Translations under genes and position numbers: made by a program
In this document: positions 25,528 through 34,313 of the stretch, in pieces
Layout of the letters: each line of letters starts with the position of its first letter
How positions within the stretch are numbered: position 1 is the first letter of the stretch
Notes under the pieces: model-generated
Told to the model about the DNA's origin: nothing
Database searches by the model: none
What the model saw: the letters and a program-made list of their open reading frames with translations, nothing else
Assembly: GCF_902859825.1 (NCBI RefSeq)
Contig: NZ_CADIKB010000027.1
Location: 34,387-98,386 of the forward strand
Direction: 5' to 3'
DNA: 64,000 nt
Origin: Paraburkholderia phenoliruptrix
GTDB lineage: Bacteria > Pseudomonadota > Gammaproteobacteria > Burkholderiales > Burkholderiaceae

Positions 25528-27730
25528 ACACGATCCGGCCGCAGGCCTTCAGCCGCTCGACATCGACGCGCTCGTCGAGGCGCGCCATCCCGATCCTTTC
25601 TCGCAGCTCGGGCTGCATCACACGGACGCGGGTCCGGTGGTGCGCGCGTTGTTGCCGAATGCCGCGCACGTCAGCGTGATCGCGCGCGCCGACGGCGCAC
25701 CCCTCGGCGAACTTCAGCAGCTGCGTCCCGGGCTTTTTGCCGGCCGCGTGAGCTCGGCCGTGCCGTATCGATTGCGCATCGACTGGCATGGCGTCGTGCA
25801 GGAAATCGAGGACACCTACTCGTTCGGCCCCGTGCTCGGCGATGAACCGCTCGGGCGTCTCGCGAACGGCGACCCGTATGCGGTGCTCGAATGCCTCGGC
25901 GCCCACCCGATGGAATTCGACGGCGTGCCGGGCGTGCGCTTCGCAGTGTGGGCGCCGAATGCGCGGCGCGTCTCCGTGGTCGGCGATTTCAATGCATGGG
26001 ACGGGCGCCGTCATCCGATGCGTCTGCGGCATCAGGCGGGCGTGTGGGAACTCTTCGTGCCGCGCGTCGGCCCGGGGACGCGCTACAAGTACGAACTGCT
26101 CGCGCGCGATGGTCATCCGCTGCCGTTGAAGGCCGACCCTTGCGCGATGCAAAGCGAGAAGCCGCCAGGCACGGCGTCGGTGGTCGCGCATGTCGACGAG
26201 ATCGAGCAGTTTCCGTGGACCGATCACGACTGGATCCAGTCGCGCGGCGAAAAGCAGACGCCGCGCTCGCCGGTCTCGATCTACGAAGTGCATGCGGAGT
26301 CGTGGCTGCGCGTCGCCGAAGAGGGCCAGCGCGGTCTCGATTGGGCCGAGCTCGCCGAGCGCCTGATTCCGTATGCGAAAACCATGGGCTTCACGCACGT
26401 GGAGTTTCTGCCGGTCGCGGAACATCCGTTCGGCGGATCGTGGGGTTATCAGCCGCTCGGGCAGTTCGCGCCGTCGGCGCGCTTCGGCAAGCCGGAGCAG
26501 TTCGCGCTCTTCGTCAACAAGGCGCACGAGGCAGGGCTCGGCGTGATCATCGACTGGGTGCCCGCGCATTTTCCGAACGACGCGCACGGTCTCGTGCAGT
26601 TCGACGGCACGCCGCTTTACGAGCATGCCGATCCGCGCGAAGGCTACCACCAGGACTGGAACACGATGATCTACAACCTCGGCCGCAACGAGGTGAGCGC
26701 GTTCCTGATTGCGTCGGGGCTCGCGTGGCTCAAGCGCTATCACGTGGACGGCCTGCGCGTGGACGCCGTGGCGTCGATGCTCTATCGCGACTATTCGCGC
26801 GCCGCCGGCGAGTGGGTGCCGAACATTTACGGCGGCCGCGAGAATCTCGAGTCGATCGCGTTCCTCAAGCGCCTGAATCACGAGGTGGGCTATGTGCCGG
26901 GCGTGCCGGGCGCGATCACCATTGCCGAGGAATCCACCGCGTGGCCGGGCGTCACGGCCCGCGTGGAAGACGGCGGCCTCGGTTTCCAGTTCAAGTGGAA
27001 CATGGGCTGGATGCACGACACGCTGCATTACATGCACGAAGATCCGGTCTATCGCCAATACCATCATCACAATATGACGTTCGGGATGGTGTACGCGTAT
27101 TCGGAGCGCTTCGTGCTGCCGCTTTCGCACGACGAAGTGGTGCACGGCAAAGGCTCGTTGCTCGGCAAGATGCCCGGCGACACCTGGCAGAAGTTCGCGA
27201 ATCTGCGCGCGTACTTTGGCTTCATGTGGACTCACCCGGGCAAGAAGCTGCTTTTCATGGGGGGCGAATTCGGCCAGCTCGCCGAGTTCAATCACGACGC
27301 GTCGCCCCACTGGCATCTGCTCGACGATGCCCATCATCACGGCGTGCAATTGCTGGTGCGCGACCTGAACCGCCTCTATCACGACGAGCCCGCGCTGCAT
27401 CTGCTCGACAGCGAGCCGGGCGGCTTTAACTGGCTGATCGGCGACGACAGCGCCAACAGCGTGTTCGCGTATCGACGTACCGACGGCGCGGGCCGCGAAC
27501 TCGTCGTGGTGTGCAACATGACGCCGGTGCCGCGCGTCGGCTACCGCATCGGCATGCCGCGCGAAGGGCGCTGGTCGGAGGTGTTGAACACGGACGCTAG
27601 CGTGTATGGCGGCTCGAATATGGGCAACGGCGGCGTGATTCACACCGACGCGCTAGCGAGCCACGGCTGGCCGCATTCGGCCTCCCTGACCTTGCCGCCG
27701 CTCGCCACGATCGTGCTGCGCGCCGACTGA
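25520..27730 (+). CDS. glgB: 1,4-alpha-glucan branching enzyme
   Basis: A 736-residue GH13 branching enzyme with N-terminal CBM48-like domains. The catalytic residues are Asp415 (LRVDAVAS), Glu470 (TIAEESTAWPG) and Asp538 (LSHDEVVHGKGS). It introduces alpha-1,6 branches into the linear chains made by GlgE. The start ATG at 25520 overlaps the treS end by 8 bp; the longer frame from 25367 is inside treS. Downstream, a 163-bp gap with a perfect 13-bp stem-loop separates it from glgX. Confidence 0.95.
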   Translation: MSEHDPAAGLQPLDIDALVEARHPDPFSQLGLHHTDAGPVVRALLPNAAHVSVIARADGAPLGELQQLRPGLFAGRVSSAVPYRLRIDWHGVVQEIEDTYSFGPVLGDEPLGRLANGDPYAVLECLGAHPMEFDGVPGVRFAVWAPNARRVSVVGDFNAWDGRRHPMRLRHQAGVWELFVPRVGPGTRYKYELLARDGHPLPLKADPCAMQSEKPPGTASVVAHVDEIEQFPWTDHDWIQSRGEKQTPRSPVSIYEVHAESWLRVAEEGQRGLDWAELAERLIPYAKTMGFTHVEFLPVAEHPFGGSWGYQPLGQFAPSARFGKPEQFALFVNKAHEAGLGVIIDWVPAHFPNDAHGLVQFDGTPLYEHADPREGYHQDWNTMIYNLGRNEVSAFLIASGLAWLKRYHVDGLRVDAVASMLYRDYSRAAGEWVPNIYGGRENLESIAFLKRLNHEVGYVPGVPGAITIAEESTAWPGVTARVEDGGLGFQFKWNMGWMHDTLHYMHEDPVYRQYHHHNMTFGMVYAYSERFVLPLSHDEVVHGKGSLLGKMPGDTWQKFANLRAYFGFMWTHPGKKLLFMGGEFGQLAEFNHDASPHWHLLDDAHHHGVQLLVRDLNRLYHDEPALHLLDSEPGGFNWLIGDDSANSVFAYRRTDGAGRELVVVCNMTPVPRVGYRIGMPREGRWSEVLNTDASVYGGSNMGNGGVIHTDALASHGWPHSASLTLPPLATIVLRAD

Positions 27731-27776
27731 GCGGCACTGTCGGCGGAATCGGCCACGGCCCGGTTCCGTCGAAGGC

Positions 27777-27820
27777 GAGCGCGCGGCCCGTATGACGAAG
27801 GGCCGCGCGCTCGTTGTTTC
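27777..27820 (+). terminator. Intra-operon stem-loop between glgB and glgX
   Basis: GAGCGCGCGGCCC, a 10-base loop and GGGCCGCGCGCTC form a perfect 13-bp, nearly all-GC stem, followed by GTTGTTTC. It resembles a weak intrinsic terminator and sits in the only long gap of the operon. It could lower transcription of glgX-treZ-malQ-treY relative to glgE-treS-glgB, or protect mRNA ends. Confidence 0.55.
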
Positions 27821-27893
27821 GAGCACCGCGTAGAGCACAGCATGGAGCACCGCGCCGCGGCATTTCATCAAAGCAGAACAAGGAAGGGGAACC

Positions 27894-30113
27894 ATGTCGC
27901 ATGCAATGCCCGACCGGCTTCTGCCCGGCTCGCCCTATCCGCTCGGCGCCAGTTGGGACGGCCTCGGTGTCAACTTTGCGGTGTTCTCGGCGAACGCACA
28001 GAAAATCGAGCTTTGCCTGTTCGATCCCACCGGCCGCAAGGAAATCAAACGCTTTCCGCTGCCCGAATGCACCGACGAGATCTGGCACGGCTATCTGCCG
28101 AATGCGCATCCGGGCACAGCGTACGGCTTTCGCGCGCACGGTCCGTATCAGCCGCAGCAAGGACAGCGCTTCAATCCGCACAAGCTGTTGCTCGACCCGT
28201 ACGCGCGCAAGCTCGTCGGGCAGTTCCGCTGGTCGGATGCGTTGTTCGGCTATCGCGTGCATTCGAATCGCGCGGATCTTTCCATCGACCGGCGCGACTC
28301 CGCTCCCGCGATGCCCAAATGCGTGGTGATCGACGAAGCATTCGACTGGTCGCACGACAAGCGCCCAAATGTGCCGTGGGGCGAAAGCGTCATCTACGAA
28401 ACGCACGTGCGCGGCGCCTCCATGCTGCGTGCTGATCTGCGTCAGCACGAACGCGGCACGTTTGCCGCGCTGGCGTCGCCGGAATTTATCGAGCATCTGC
28501 TGAAGCTCGGTGTGACCGCCGTCGAGCTGCTGCCGGTTCATGCGTTTCTCAACGACCGTTTTCTCGTGGAGCGCGGCCTGCGCAATTACTGGGGCTACAA
28601 CACGGCGGCTTTCTTTGCGCCCGAGCCGTCGTATCTGAGCACGCACCGGCTCGATGAAATGCGCATTGCCGTGCGCCAGTTGCACGCGGCCGGCATTGAA
28701 GTGATTCTCGACGTGGTCTACAACCACACCTGCGAAGGCAACGAAATGGGGCCGACCGTCTCGTGGCGCGGTCTCGACAATGCGAGCTACTACCGCCTGA
28801 TTCCTGGCGACGAGCGGCATCACATCAACGACACCGGCTGCGGCAATACCGTGAACCTGCTGCATCCGCGCGTGCTGCAGATGGTGATGGATTCGCTGCG
28901 CTACTGGTCGACGGCGTTCAACATCGACGGCTTCCGTTTCGATCTCGGCGTGACGCTCGGGCGCGAGCCGCATGGTTTCGATCCCGGCTCCGGCTTCTTC
29001 GACGCGGTGCGCCAGGACCCGGTTCTGTCGCAGCGCAAGCTGATTTCCGAGCCGTGGGACATCGGCCCCGGCGGTTATCAGCTTGGCAATCATCCACCGG
29101 GTTTTGGCGAATGGAATGACCGTTTCCGCGATACCGTGCGGCGTTTCTGGCGTGGCGACGCGGGCCTGCGCCCGGACCTCGCCGCGCGCCTGACCGGTTC
29201 CGCCGATCTGTTCAACCGGCGCTTTCGCAAGCCTTGGGCGTCGATCAATTTCGTCGCCTCGCATGACGGTTTTACGCTCGCCGACATTACCGCGTACGAG
29301 CACAAACACAACGAGGCGAATCGCGAAGGGAACCGCGACGGCCATAACGAAAACTGCAGCAGCAACTGGGGCGTCGAAGGACCGACCGACGATCCCGCGA
29401 TTCTCGCCACGCGCAAACGCGTGGCGCGCTCGATGATCGCGACGCTGCTGATTGCGCTCGGCACGCCGATGCTGCTCGCCGGCGACGAGTCGTTGCGCAC
29501 GCAGGACGGCAACAACAATGCGTACTGCCAGGATAACGAAATATCGTGGATCGACTGGGAACGCGCGGAATCGCCGGACGGCCATCAGATGACGGAGTTC
29601 GTGTCGCGCGTGGTGGCGCTGCGCAAACGGCATCCGCTCCTGCGCGAAACGCGTTTTCTGTTCGGCGACCGCGAAGTGTTGCCGGGGCTTTTCGACGTCG
29701 GCTGGTTCGACGAAAACGGCGACCCGCTGACCATCGAAGCCTGGGAAGACCCCGAAGGCCGCGCCTTCACGTTGCGGCGCGCGGGCCCGGGCCTGAGCGG
29801 CGAAACAGAAGTATTGTTGATGATGCTCAACGCGAGTGCGGAAACACTGCGTTTTACGCCCCCTGCGCCGCACCTGGAATGGCACGTGCTGTTAGACACT
29901 GCGGATACGCACAGCGCGCCGCACCGGCTCGCTGCGACCGACCTCGAAGTGGCCGCGCATGGCCTCGTGATACTCGCCGCGCAACCCGTCGGCGAGGCCG
30001 ACTGGCAAGCGGGCTGGAAGGCGGGACCGCGGCACGGCTCGCGGCTTCTGACCGCGTTGCCGCCCGAGCCCGGCGAGCTTCCGCCCGCGAGCGATGCGTC
30101 GCCGAATGCCTAG
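27894..30113 (+). CDS. glgX: Glycogen debranching enzyme (isoamylase type)
   Basis: A 739-residue GH13 debranching enzyme of the GlgX/TreX type. An N-terminal CBM48 (PYPLGASWDGLGVNFAVFSA) precedes the catalytic barrel with Asp350 (FRFDLGVTLGR), Glu386 (LISEPWDIGPGGY) and Asp458 (SHDGFTLAD), then the family segment HNEANREGNRDGHNENCS. It removes alpha-1,6 branches, giving linear maltodextrins for TreY and MalQ. The ATG at 27894 has a strong GGAAGGGG ribosome-binding site, as expected after the stem-loop gap. treZ follows 67 bp later. Confidence 0.94.
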   Translation: MSHAMPDRLLPGSPYPLGASWDGLGVNFAVFSANAQKIELCLFDPTGRKEIKRFPLPECTDEIWHGYLPNAHPGTAYGFRAHGPYQPQQGQRFNPHKLLLDPYARKLVGQFRWSDALFGYRVHSNRADLSIDRRDSAPAMPKCVVIDEAFDWSHDKRPNVPWGESVIYETHVRGASMLRADLRQHERGTFAALASPEFIEHLLKLGVTAVELLPVHAFLNDRFLVERGLRNYWGYNTAAFFAPEPSYLSTHRLDEMRIAVRQLHAAGIEVILDVVYNHTCEGNEMGPTVSWRGLDNASYYRLIPGDERHHINDTGCGNTVNLLHPRVLQMVMDSLRYWSTAFNIDGFRFDLGVTLGREPHGFDPGSGFFDAVRQDPVLSQRKLISEPWDIGPGGYQLGNHPPGFGEWNDRFRDTVRRFWRGDAGLRPDLAARLTGSADLFNRRFRKPWASINFVASHDGFTLADITAYEHKHNEANREGNRDGHNENCSSNWGVEGPTDDPAILATRKRVARSMIATLLIALGTPMLLAGDESLRTQDGNNNAYCQDNEISWIDWERAESPDGHQMTEFVSRVVALRKRHPLLRETRFLFGDREVLPGLFDVGWFDENGDPLTIEAWEDPEGRAFTLRRAGPGLSGETEVLLMMLNASAETLRFTPPAPHLEWHVLLDTADTHSAPHRLAATDLEVAAHGLVILAAQPVGEADWQAGWKAGPRHGSRLLTALPPEPGELPPASDASPNA

Positions 30114-30180
30114 CTTGCGGGCGGCCACGCGCGAACGGCGTGTGAGCAATCCGACGGCATAAACCGAATGGTGAAGAGTC

Positions 30181-32115
30181 ATGTCCGAACATCCAATCGA
30201 TCCACACGCGCATCACTACGCGCATTGCCTGCCGTTCGGCGCGCAATTGCTCGGCCCGCAAGGCGCGAATCCGCGCACGCGGTTTCGTTTCTGGGCGCCG
30301 TCCTGCCAAAGCGTGCAGGTCGAAATCGAAAACGGCGCGGCACAAGGCGCGCATGCAATGACGCCCGCCGGCAACGGCTGGTTCGAGGCGAGCGTCGAGA
30401 GCGGCGCGGGCACGCTGTACCGCTTTCGCCTTGACGACGGCAACGCGGTGCCCGATCCGGCGTCGCGCTTTCAGCCGCAAGATGTGCACGGCCCGAGCGA
30501 AGTCATCGACCCGCGCGCCTACCGCTGGGAGCACACCGACTGGCATGGGCGCCCTTGGGAAGAAACGGTGCTGTATGAACTGCACGTCGGCGCAATGGGC
30601 GGCTATCGAGGCGTGCAAAAGCGCTTGCCGGCGCTGGCGGCGCTGGGCGTGACCGCGATCGAACTGATGCCGTTGAACGATTTTCCCGGCAAGCACAACT
30701 GGGGCTACGACGGCGTGCTGCCGTACGCGCCCGACTCCGCTTACGGCCGCCCCGAAGAACTTAAAGCGCTGGTCGACGCCGCGCACGGGCTCGGCCTGAT
30801 GGTGTTTCTCGACGTGGTCTACAACCACTTTGGGCCGGACGGCAACTATTTGCACGAATACGCCCGCTCGTTTTTCCGCGAAGGCACGCATACGCCGTGG
30901 GGGCCGGCCATCGATTTCGAGCGCAGTGAAGTCAGCGACTTCTTCATGGACAACGCGGTCTACTGGATCAACGAATACCGGATAGACGGCCTGCGTTTCG
31001 ACGCGGTGCACGCCATCGACAATCCTGAATGGCTGCGCGAGCTCGCCGACCACATTCGCGCGAATGTGCAGCATGGCCGCCATGTGCACCTGGTGCTGGA
31101 AAACGAGCACAACAGCGCGAGCCTGCTGGAGAAGCACTTCACCGCGCAATGGAACGACGACGCGCACAACACACTGCACGTGCTGCTCACGGGCGAAACC
31201 GAAGGCTATTACCACGCCTACGAAGACGAGCCGATCCGCCGTCTGGCTCGCGTACTCTCCGACGGTTTCGCCTATCAGGGGGATCCGTCGCCGCTGCACG
31301 ACGGCGCGCCGCGCGGCGAACCGAGCGGCCATTTGCCGCCCACCTCGTTCGTGATGTTTCTGCAGAACCACGATCAGATCGGCAACCGCGCGTTCGGCGA
31401 GCGTCTGCGCAAGCTGACGTCGGACGATGCCTTGCGCGCGGCCACCGGCTTGCTGCTGCTGTCGCCGCAAATTCCGCTCCTCTTCATGGACGAGGAGTAC
31501 GGCTCCACGCAGCCGTTCCTGTTCTTCACCGACTACACCGGCGAGCTTGCCGACGCCGTGCGCGAAGGACGCCGCCGCGAGTTCGCGCGCTTCTCGTCGT
31601 TCAGCGACGAAAAACGTCGCGCGCAGATTCCCGATCCGAACGACGCGCAGACGTTTGCCGCATCGTCGCCGCCCGAGCCGCCCGAGCCGCCGACGGCGCC
31701 CGCTCACGAGCAGGACGGCGAGGCGAAAGACCGCCTCGACTGGATGCATTTCTATAAATCCGCGCTGACGGTACGCGCAAAGCTGATTACGCCGCGTCTT
31801 AAGCACGGCAAGGCGCTCGGCGCAACGGTACTGACCGACGACACGGGCGCGGACGCGCATGCGCTCATCGCGCGCTGGACACTGGGCGATGGCGAGACGC
31901 TGTCGCTCGCGCTCAATCTGTCGAAGCACAGCGTGCCGTTTAACGACGTGCCGGCCGGCAAGGTCATTTTCGAAACGCCGCCGCGCGTGCGCGAGCAGAT
32001 CGACGCGAAGGTGTTGCCGGCGAACGCGTTCGTCGCATGGCTGACGGGTGACATCAACGACTACGCGAGCGGCCACGACGCGCGCATTGTCGGCAAAGAG
32101 GAGCGCCGCTCGTGA
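30181..32115 (+). CDS. treZ: Malto-oligosyltrehalose trehalohydrolase
   Basis: A 644-residue GH13 enzyme that releases trehalose from maltooligosyltrehalose. The catalytic residues are Asp274 (LRFDAVHAI), Glu307 (LENEHN) and Asp398 (NHDQIGNRAF). A Pro/Glu-rich linker (residues ~500-520) interrupts the C-terminal region. The ATG at 30181 is preceded by GAAGAG. The TGA overlaps the GTG start of malQ by four bases. It works with TreY, encoded two genes on. Confidence 0.94.
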   Translation: MSEHPIDPHAHHYAHCLPFGAQLLGPQGANPRTRFRFWAPSCQSVQVEIENGAAQGAHAMTPAGNGWFEASVESGAGTLYRFRLDDGNAVPDPASRFQPQDVHGPSEVIDPRAYRWEHTDWHGRPWEETVLYELHVGAMGGYRGVQKRLPALAALGVTAIELMPLNDFPGKHNWGYDGVLPYAPDSAYGRPEELKALVDAAHGLGLMVFLDVVYNHFGPDGNYLHEYARSFFREGTHTPWGPAIDFERSEVSDFFMDNAVYWINEYRIDGLRFDAVHAIDNPEWLRELADHIRANVQHGRHVHLVLENEHNSASLLEKHFTAQWNDDAHNTLHVLLTGETEGYYHAYEDEPIRRLARVLSDGFAYQGDPSPLHDGAPRGEPSGHLPPTSFVMFLQNHDQIGNRAFGERLRKLTSDDALRAATGLLLLSPQIPLLFMDEEYGSTQPFLFFTDYTGELADAVREGRRREFARFSSFSDEKRRAQIPDPNDAQTFAASSPPEPPEPPTAPAHEQDGEAKDRLDWMHFYKSALTVRAKLITPRLKHGKALGATVLTDDTGADAHALIARWTLGDGETLSLALNLSKHSVPFNDVPAGKVIFETPPRVREQIDAKVLPANAFVAWLTGDINDYASGHDARIVGKEERRS

Positions 32116-34313
32116 GTACCCGACGTTCCGGCGATACGATCGCCACCCTCGCGACGCGCGCGGGCTTCGAGGTGGAATGGGAAGACGCGCATCACAAGGT
32201 GCACCGCGTGCCCGAGAAGACGCTCGCCGTGCTGCTCGAACGGATGGGCCTGCCGTGCGGTAACGCGACGCAGATCCGTCAAAGCGCGGCCGCGCTCGAG
32301 GCCGAACTGTCCGGCCGCAAACTGCCGCCGCTGATGACCGCCGAAGTCGGCCGCGGCATTGCCTTGCCGGCCGCCGCGATCAGGTCGGGCAGCCACTACC
32401 GGATCGAGCTGGAGAGCGGCTCGATCATCGACGGGCGCTTTACCGCGCCCAAAGGCGAAGAAGCGCTGCTCGCGCCCATCGACGAACCCGGTTATCACAC
32501 GCTCGTGATTCACGAGCAGCGCATGACGCTCGCGGTCGCGCCGTCACGCTGCTACACCGTCGCCGACGCATGGCGCAGTCTGCATGACGACGACGCACGC
32601 GCCGACGCACCGCCGCTGTGGGGCATGGCCGCGCAACTCTACGGCTTGCGTCGCGTGGGCGACGGCGGCATCGGCGACTATTCGGCACTCGCGCGAATCG
32701 CGGTGGAAAGCGCGAGGCGCGGCGCGCATGCGCTCGCCGTCAGCCCGACGCACGCAATGTTCAGCGCGGAGCCGAACCGCTTCAGCCCGTATTCACCGTC
32801 GTCACGTTTGTGGCTGAACGTCACGCATATCGACCCGGCAGCCGTGTTCGGCGAAGATACGCTGCGCGCCGCGATGCAGTCCACCGGGGCCGCCGACGCG
32901 TGGACCGAACTCGAAGGCTTGCCGCTTATCGACTGGCCCAAGGCCGTCGTGCTCAAGCTGAAACTCTTGCGCGCGCTGTTCGAAAACTTCTGCACAGAGG
33001 AACGCGCGCACGACGCGCCGCGCGCGTTGGAATTTCACGGTTTTTGCGAACGTGCCGGACGAGCGCTCGAAGACCATGCGCGTTTCGAAGCGCTGCAGGC
33101 CGCGCAGCTCGCGAAGGGCGGCAACGGTCATTGGCGCGACTGGCCCGAAGCGTTGCGCGATCCGCGCAGTCCGGAAGTGGAGGCGTTTGCGCAGGCGCAG
33201 CGCCATGAAGTCGACTTTCACCTCTTTTTGCAATGGCTCGCCGCGAAGGGTCTGTCACACGCGCAGCATGCGGCGCGCGAGGCCGGCATGGCCGTAGGCC
33301 TGATCGCCGATCTCGCGGTGGGCTGCGACAGCGCCGGCAGCCACGCATGGTCCTATCGCGACGACATGCTGCAAGGCGTGTCCGTCGGCGCGCCGCCCGA
33401 CCTCTTCAACCAGGCGGGACAAAGCTGGGGGCTCACCACTTTCTCGCCGCGCGCGATGCGCACGCAAGGCTTCTCGGCGTTCATCGACATGCTGCGCGCC
33501 GCGTTCGCGCACGCGGGCGGCATCCGCATCGATCACATTCTCGGTTTGCGGCGCCTGTGGCTCGTGCCGGAAGGCGAGAGCGCGCGCAACGGCGCGTATC
33601 TGCGCTATCCGCTCGAAGACCTGCTGCGGCTCATCGCGCTCGAATCGTGGCGGCATCGCGCGATTGTGATCGGCGAGGATCTCGGCACGGTGCCGCCCGG
33701 TTTTCGCGAGCGGCTCGACGAGCACGGCATTGCCGGCATCCGCGTGCTGTGGTTCGAGCGCGACGAGGACGGCAGCGGGTTCAAGCCGCCGCAGGCATGG
33801 GACCGCAATGCGGTCGGCACGACCACCACGCACGATCTGCCGACCGTCGCCGGATGGTGGGCCGGCAGCGACATCGCGTGGCGCAACCGGATTGGGCAGA
33901 CCATGGCGCGCCCCGACGGCCGCGATCCCGAAGAAGCCGCGCAGGAAGAGCGCGCGAGCGACCGCGCCGAACTGTGGCGCGCGTTCCAGCAAGCAGGCGT
34001 AGCCGCGCCCGATGTGCCCGCGCCGCCGCCCGAAAGCCCGCCCGTCGACGAAGCGCTTGCCTTTGTCGCGGCCACGCCGGGACCGCTCGTTACGTTTCCG
34101 CTCGAAGATCTGCTCGCGCACAGCGAACAGCCGAATCTGCCGGGCTCGATCGACGAGCATCCGAACTGGCGCCGCCGCATGAATCTGCCCATTGACGAAA
34201 TGTTTCTTGACGACACCTTTTGCGACCGGCTGCTCGCGGTTGACCGCGCGCGGCGCGCCGCGACCGTTGCCACGCCTCCCGCCAATCCTGCTTCGGAGCC
34301 TGATACGCCATGA
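32112..34313 (+). CDS. malQ: 4-alpha-glucanotransferase (amylomaltase)
   Basis: A 733-residue GH77 enzyme that disproportionates maltodextrins, recovering chains too short for TreY. Visible motifs are VGAPPDLFNQAGQSWG, nucleophile Asp474 (IRIDHILGL), Glu522 (VIGEDLGTVPP) and Asp575 (TTTHDLPTVAGWW). The ~130-residue N-terminal extension is usual for proteobacterial MalQ. It starts with GTG overlapping the treZ stop and ends overlapping the treY ATG, so treZ-malQ-treY are translationally coupled. Confidence 0.94.
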   Translation: MSTRRSGDTIATLATRAGFEVEWEDAHHKVHRVPEKTLAVLLERMGLPCGNATQIRQSAAALEAELSGRKLPPLMTAEVGRGIALPAAAIRSGSHYRIELESGSIIDGRFTAPKGEEALLAPIDEPGYHTLVIHEQRMTLAVAPSRCYTVADAWRSLHDDDARADAPPLWGMAAQLYGLRRVGDGGIGDYSALARIAVESARRGAHALAVSPTHAMFSAEPNRFSPYSPSSRLWLNVTHIDPAAVFGEDTLRAAMQSTGAADAWTELEGLPLIDWPKAVVLKLKLLRALFENFCTEERAHDAPRALEFHGFCERAGRALEDHARFEALQAAQLAKGGNGHWRDWPEALRDPRSPEVEAFAQAQRHEVDFHLFLQWLAAKGLSHAQHAAREAGMAVGLIADLAVGCDSAGSHAWSYRDDMLQGVSVGAPPDLFNQAGQSWGLTTFSPRAMRTQGFSAFIDMLRAAFAHAGGIRIDHILGLRRLWLVPEGESARNGAYLRYPLEDLLRLIALESWRHRAIVIGEDLGTVPPGFRERLDEHGIAGIRVLWFERDEDGSGFKPPQAWDRNAVGTTTTHDLPTVAGWWAGSDIAWRNRIGQTMARPDGRDPEEAAQEERASDRAELWRAFQQAGVAAPDVPAPPPESPPVDEALAFVAATPGPLVTFPLEDLLAHSEQPNLPGSIDEHPNWRRRMNLPIDEMFLDDTFCDRLLAVDRARRAATVATPPANPASEPDTP

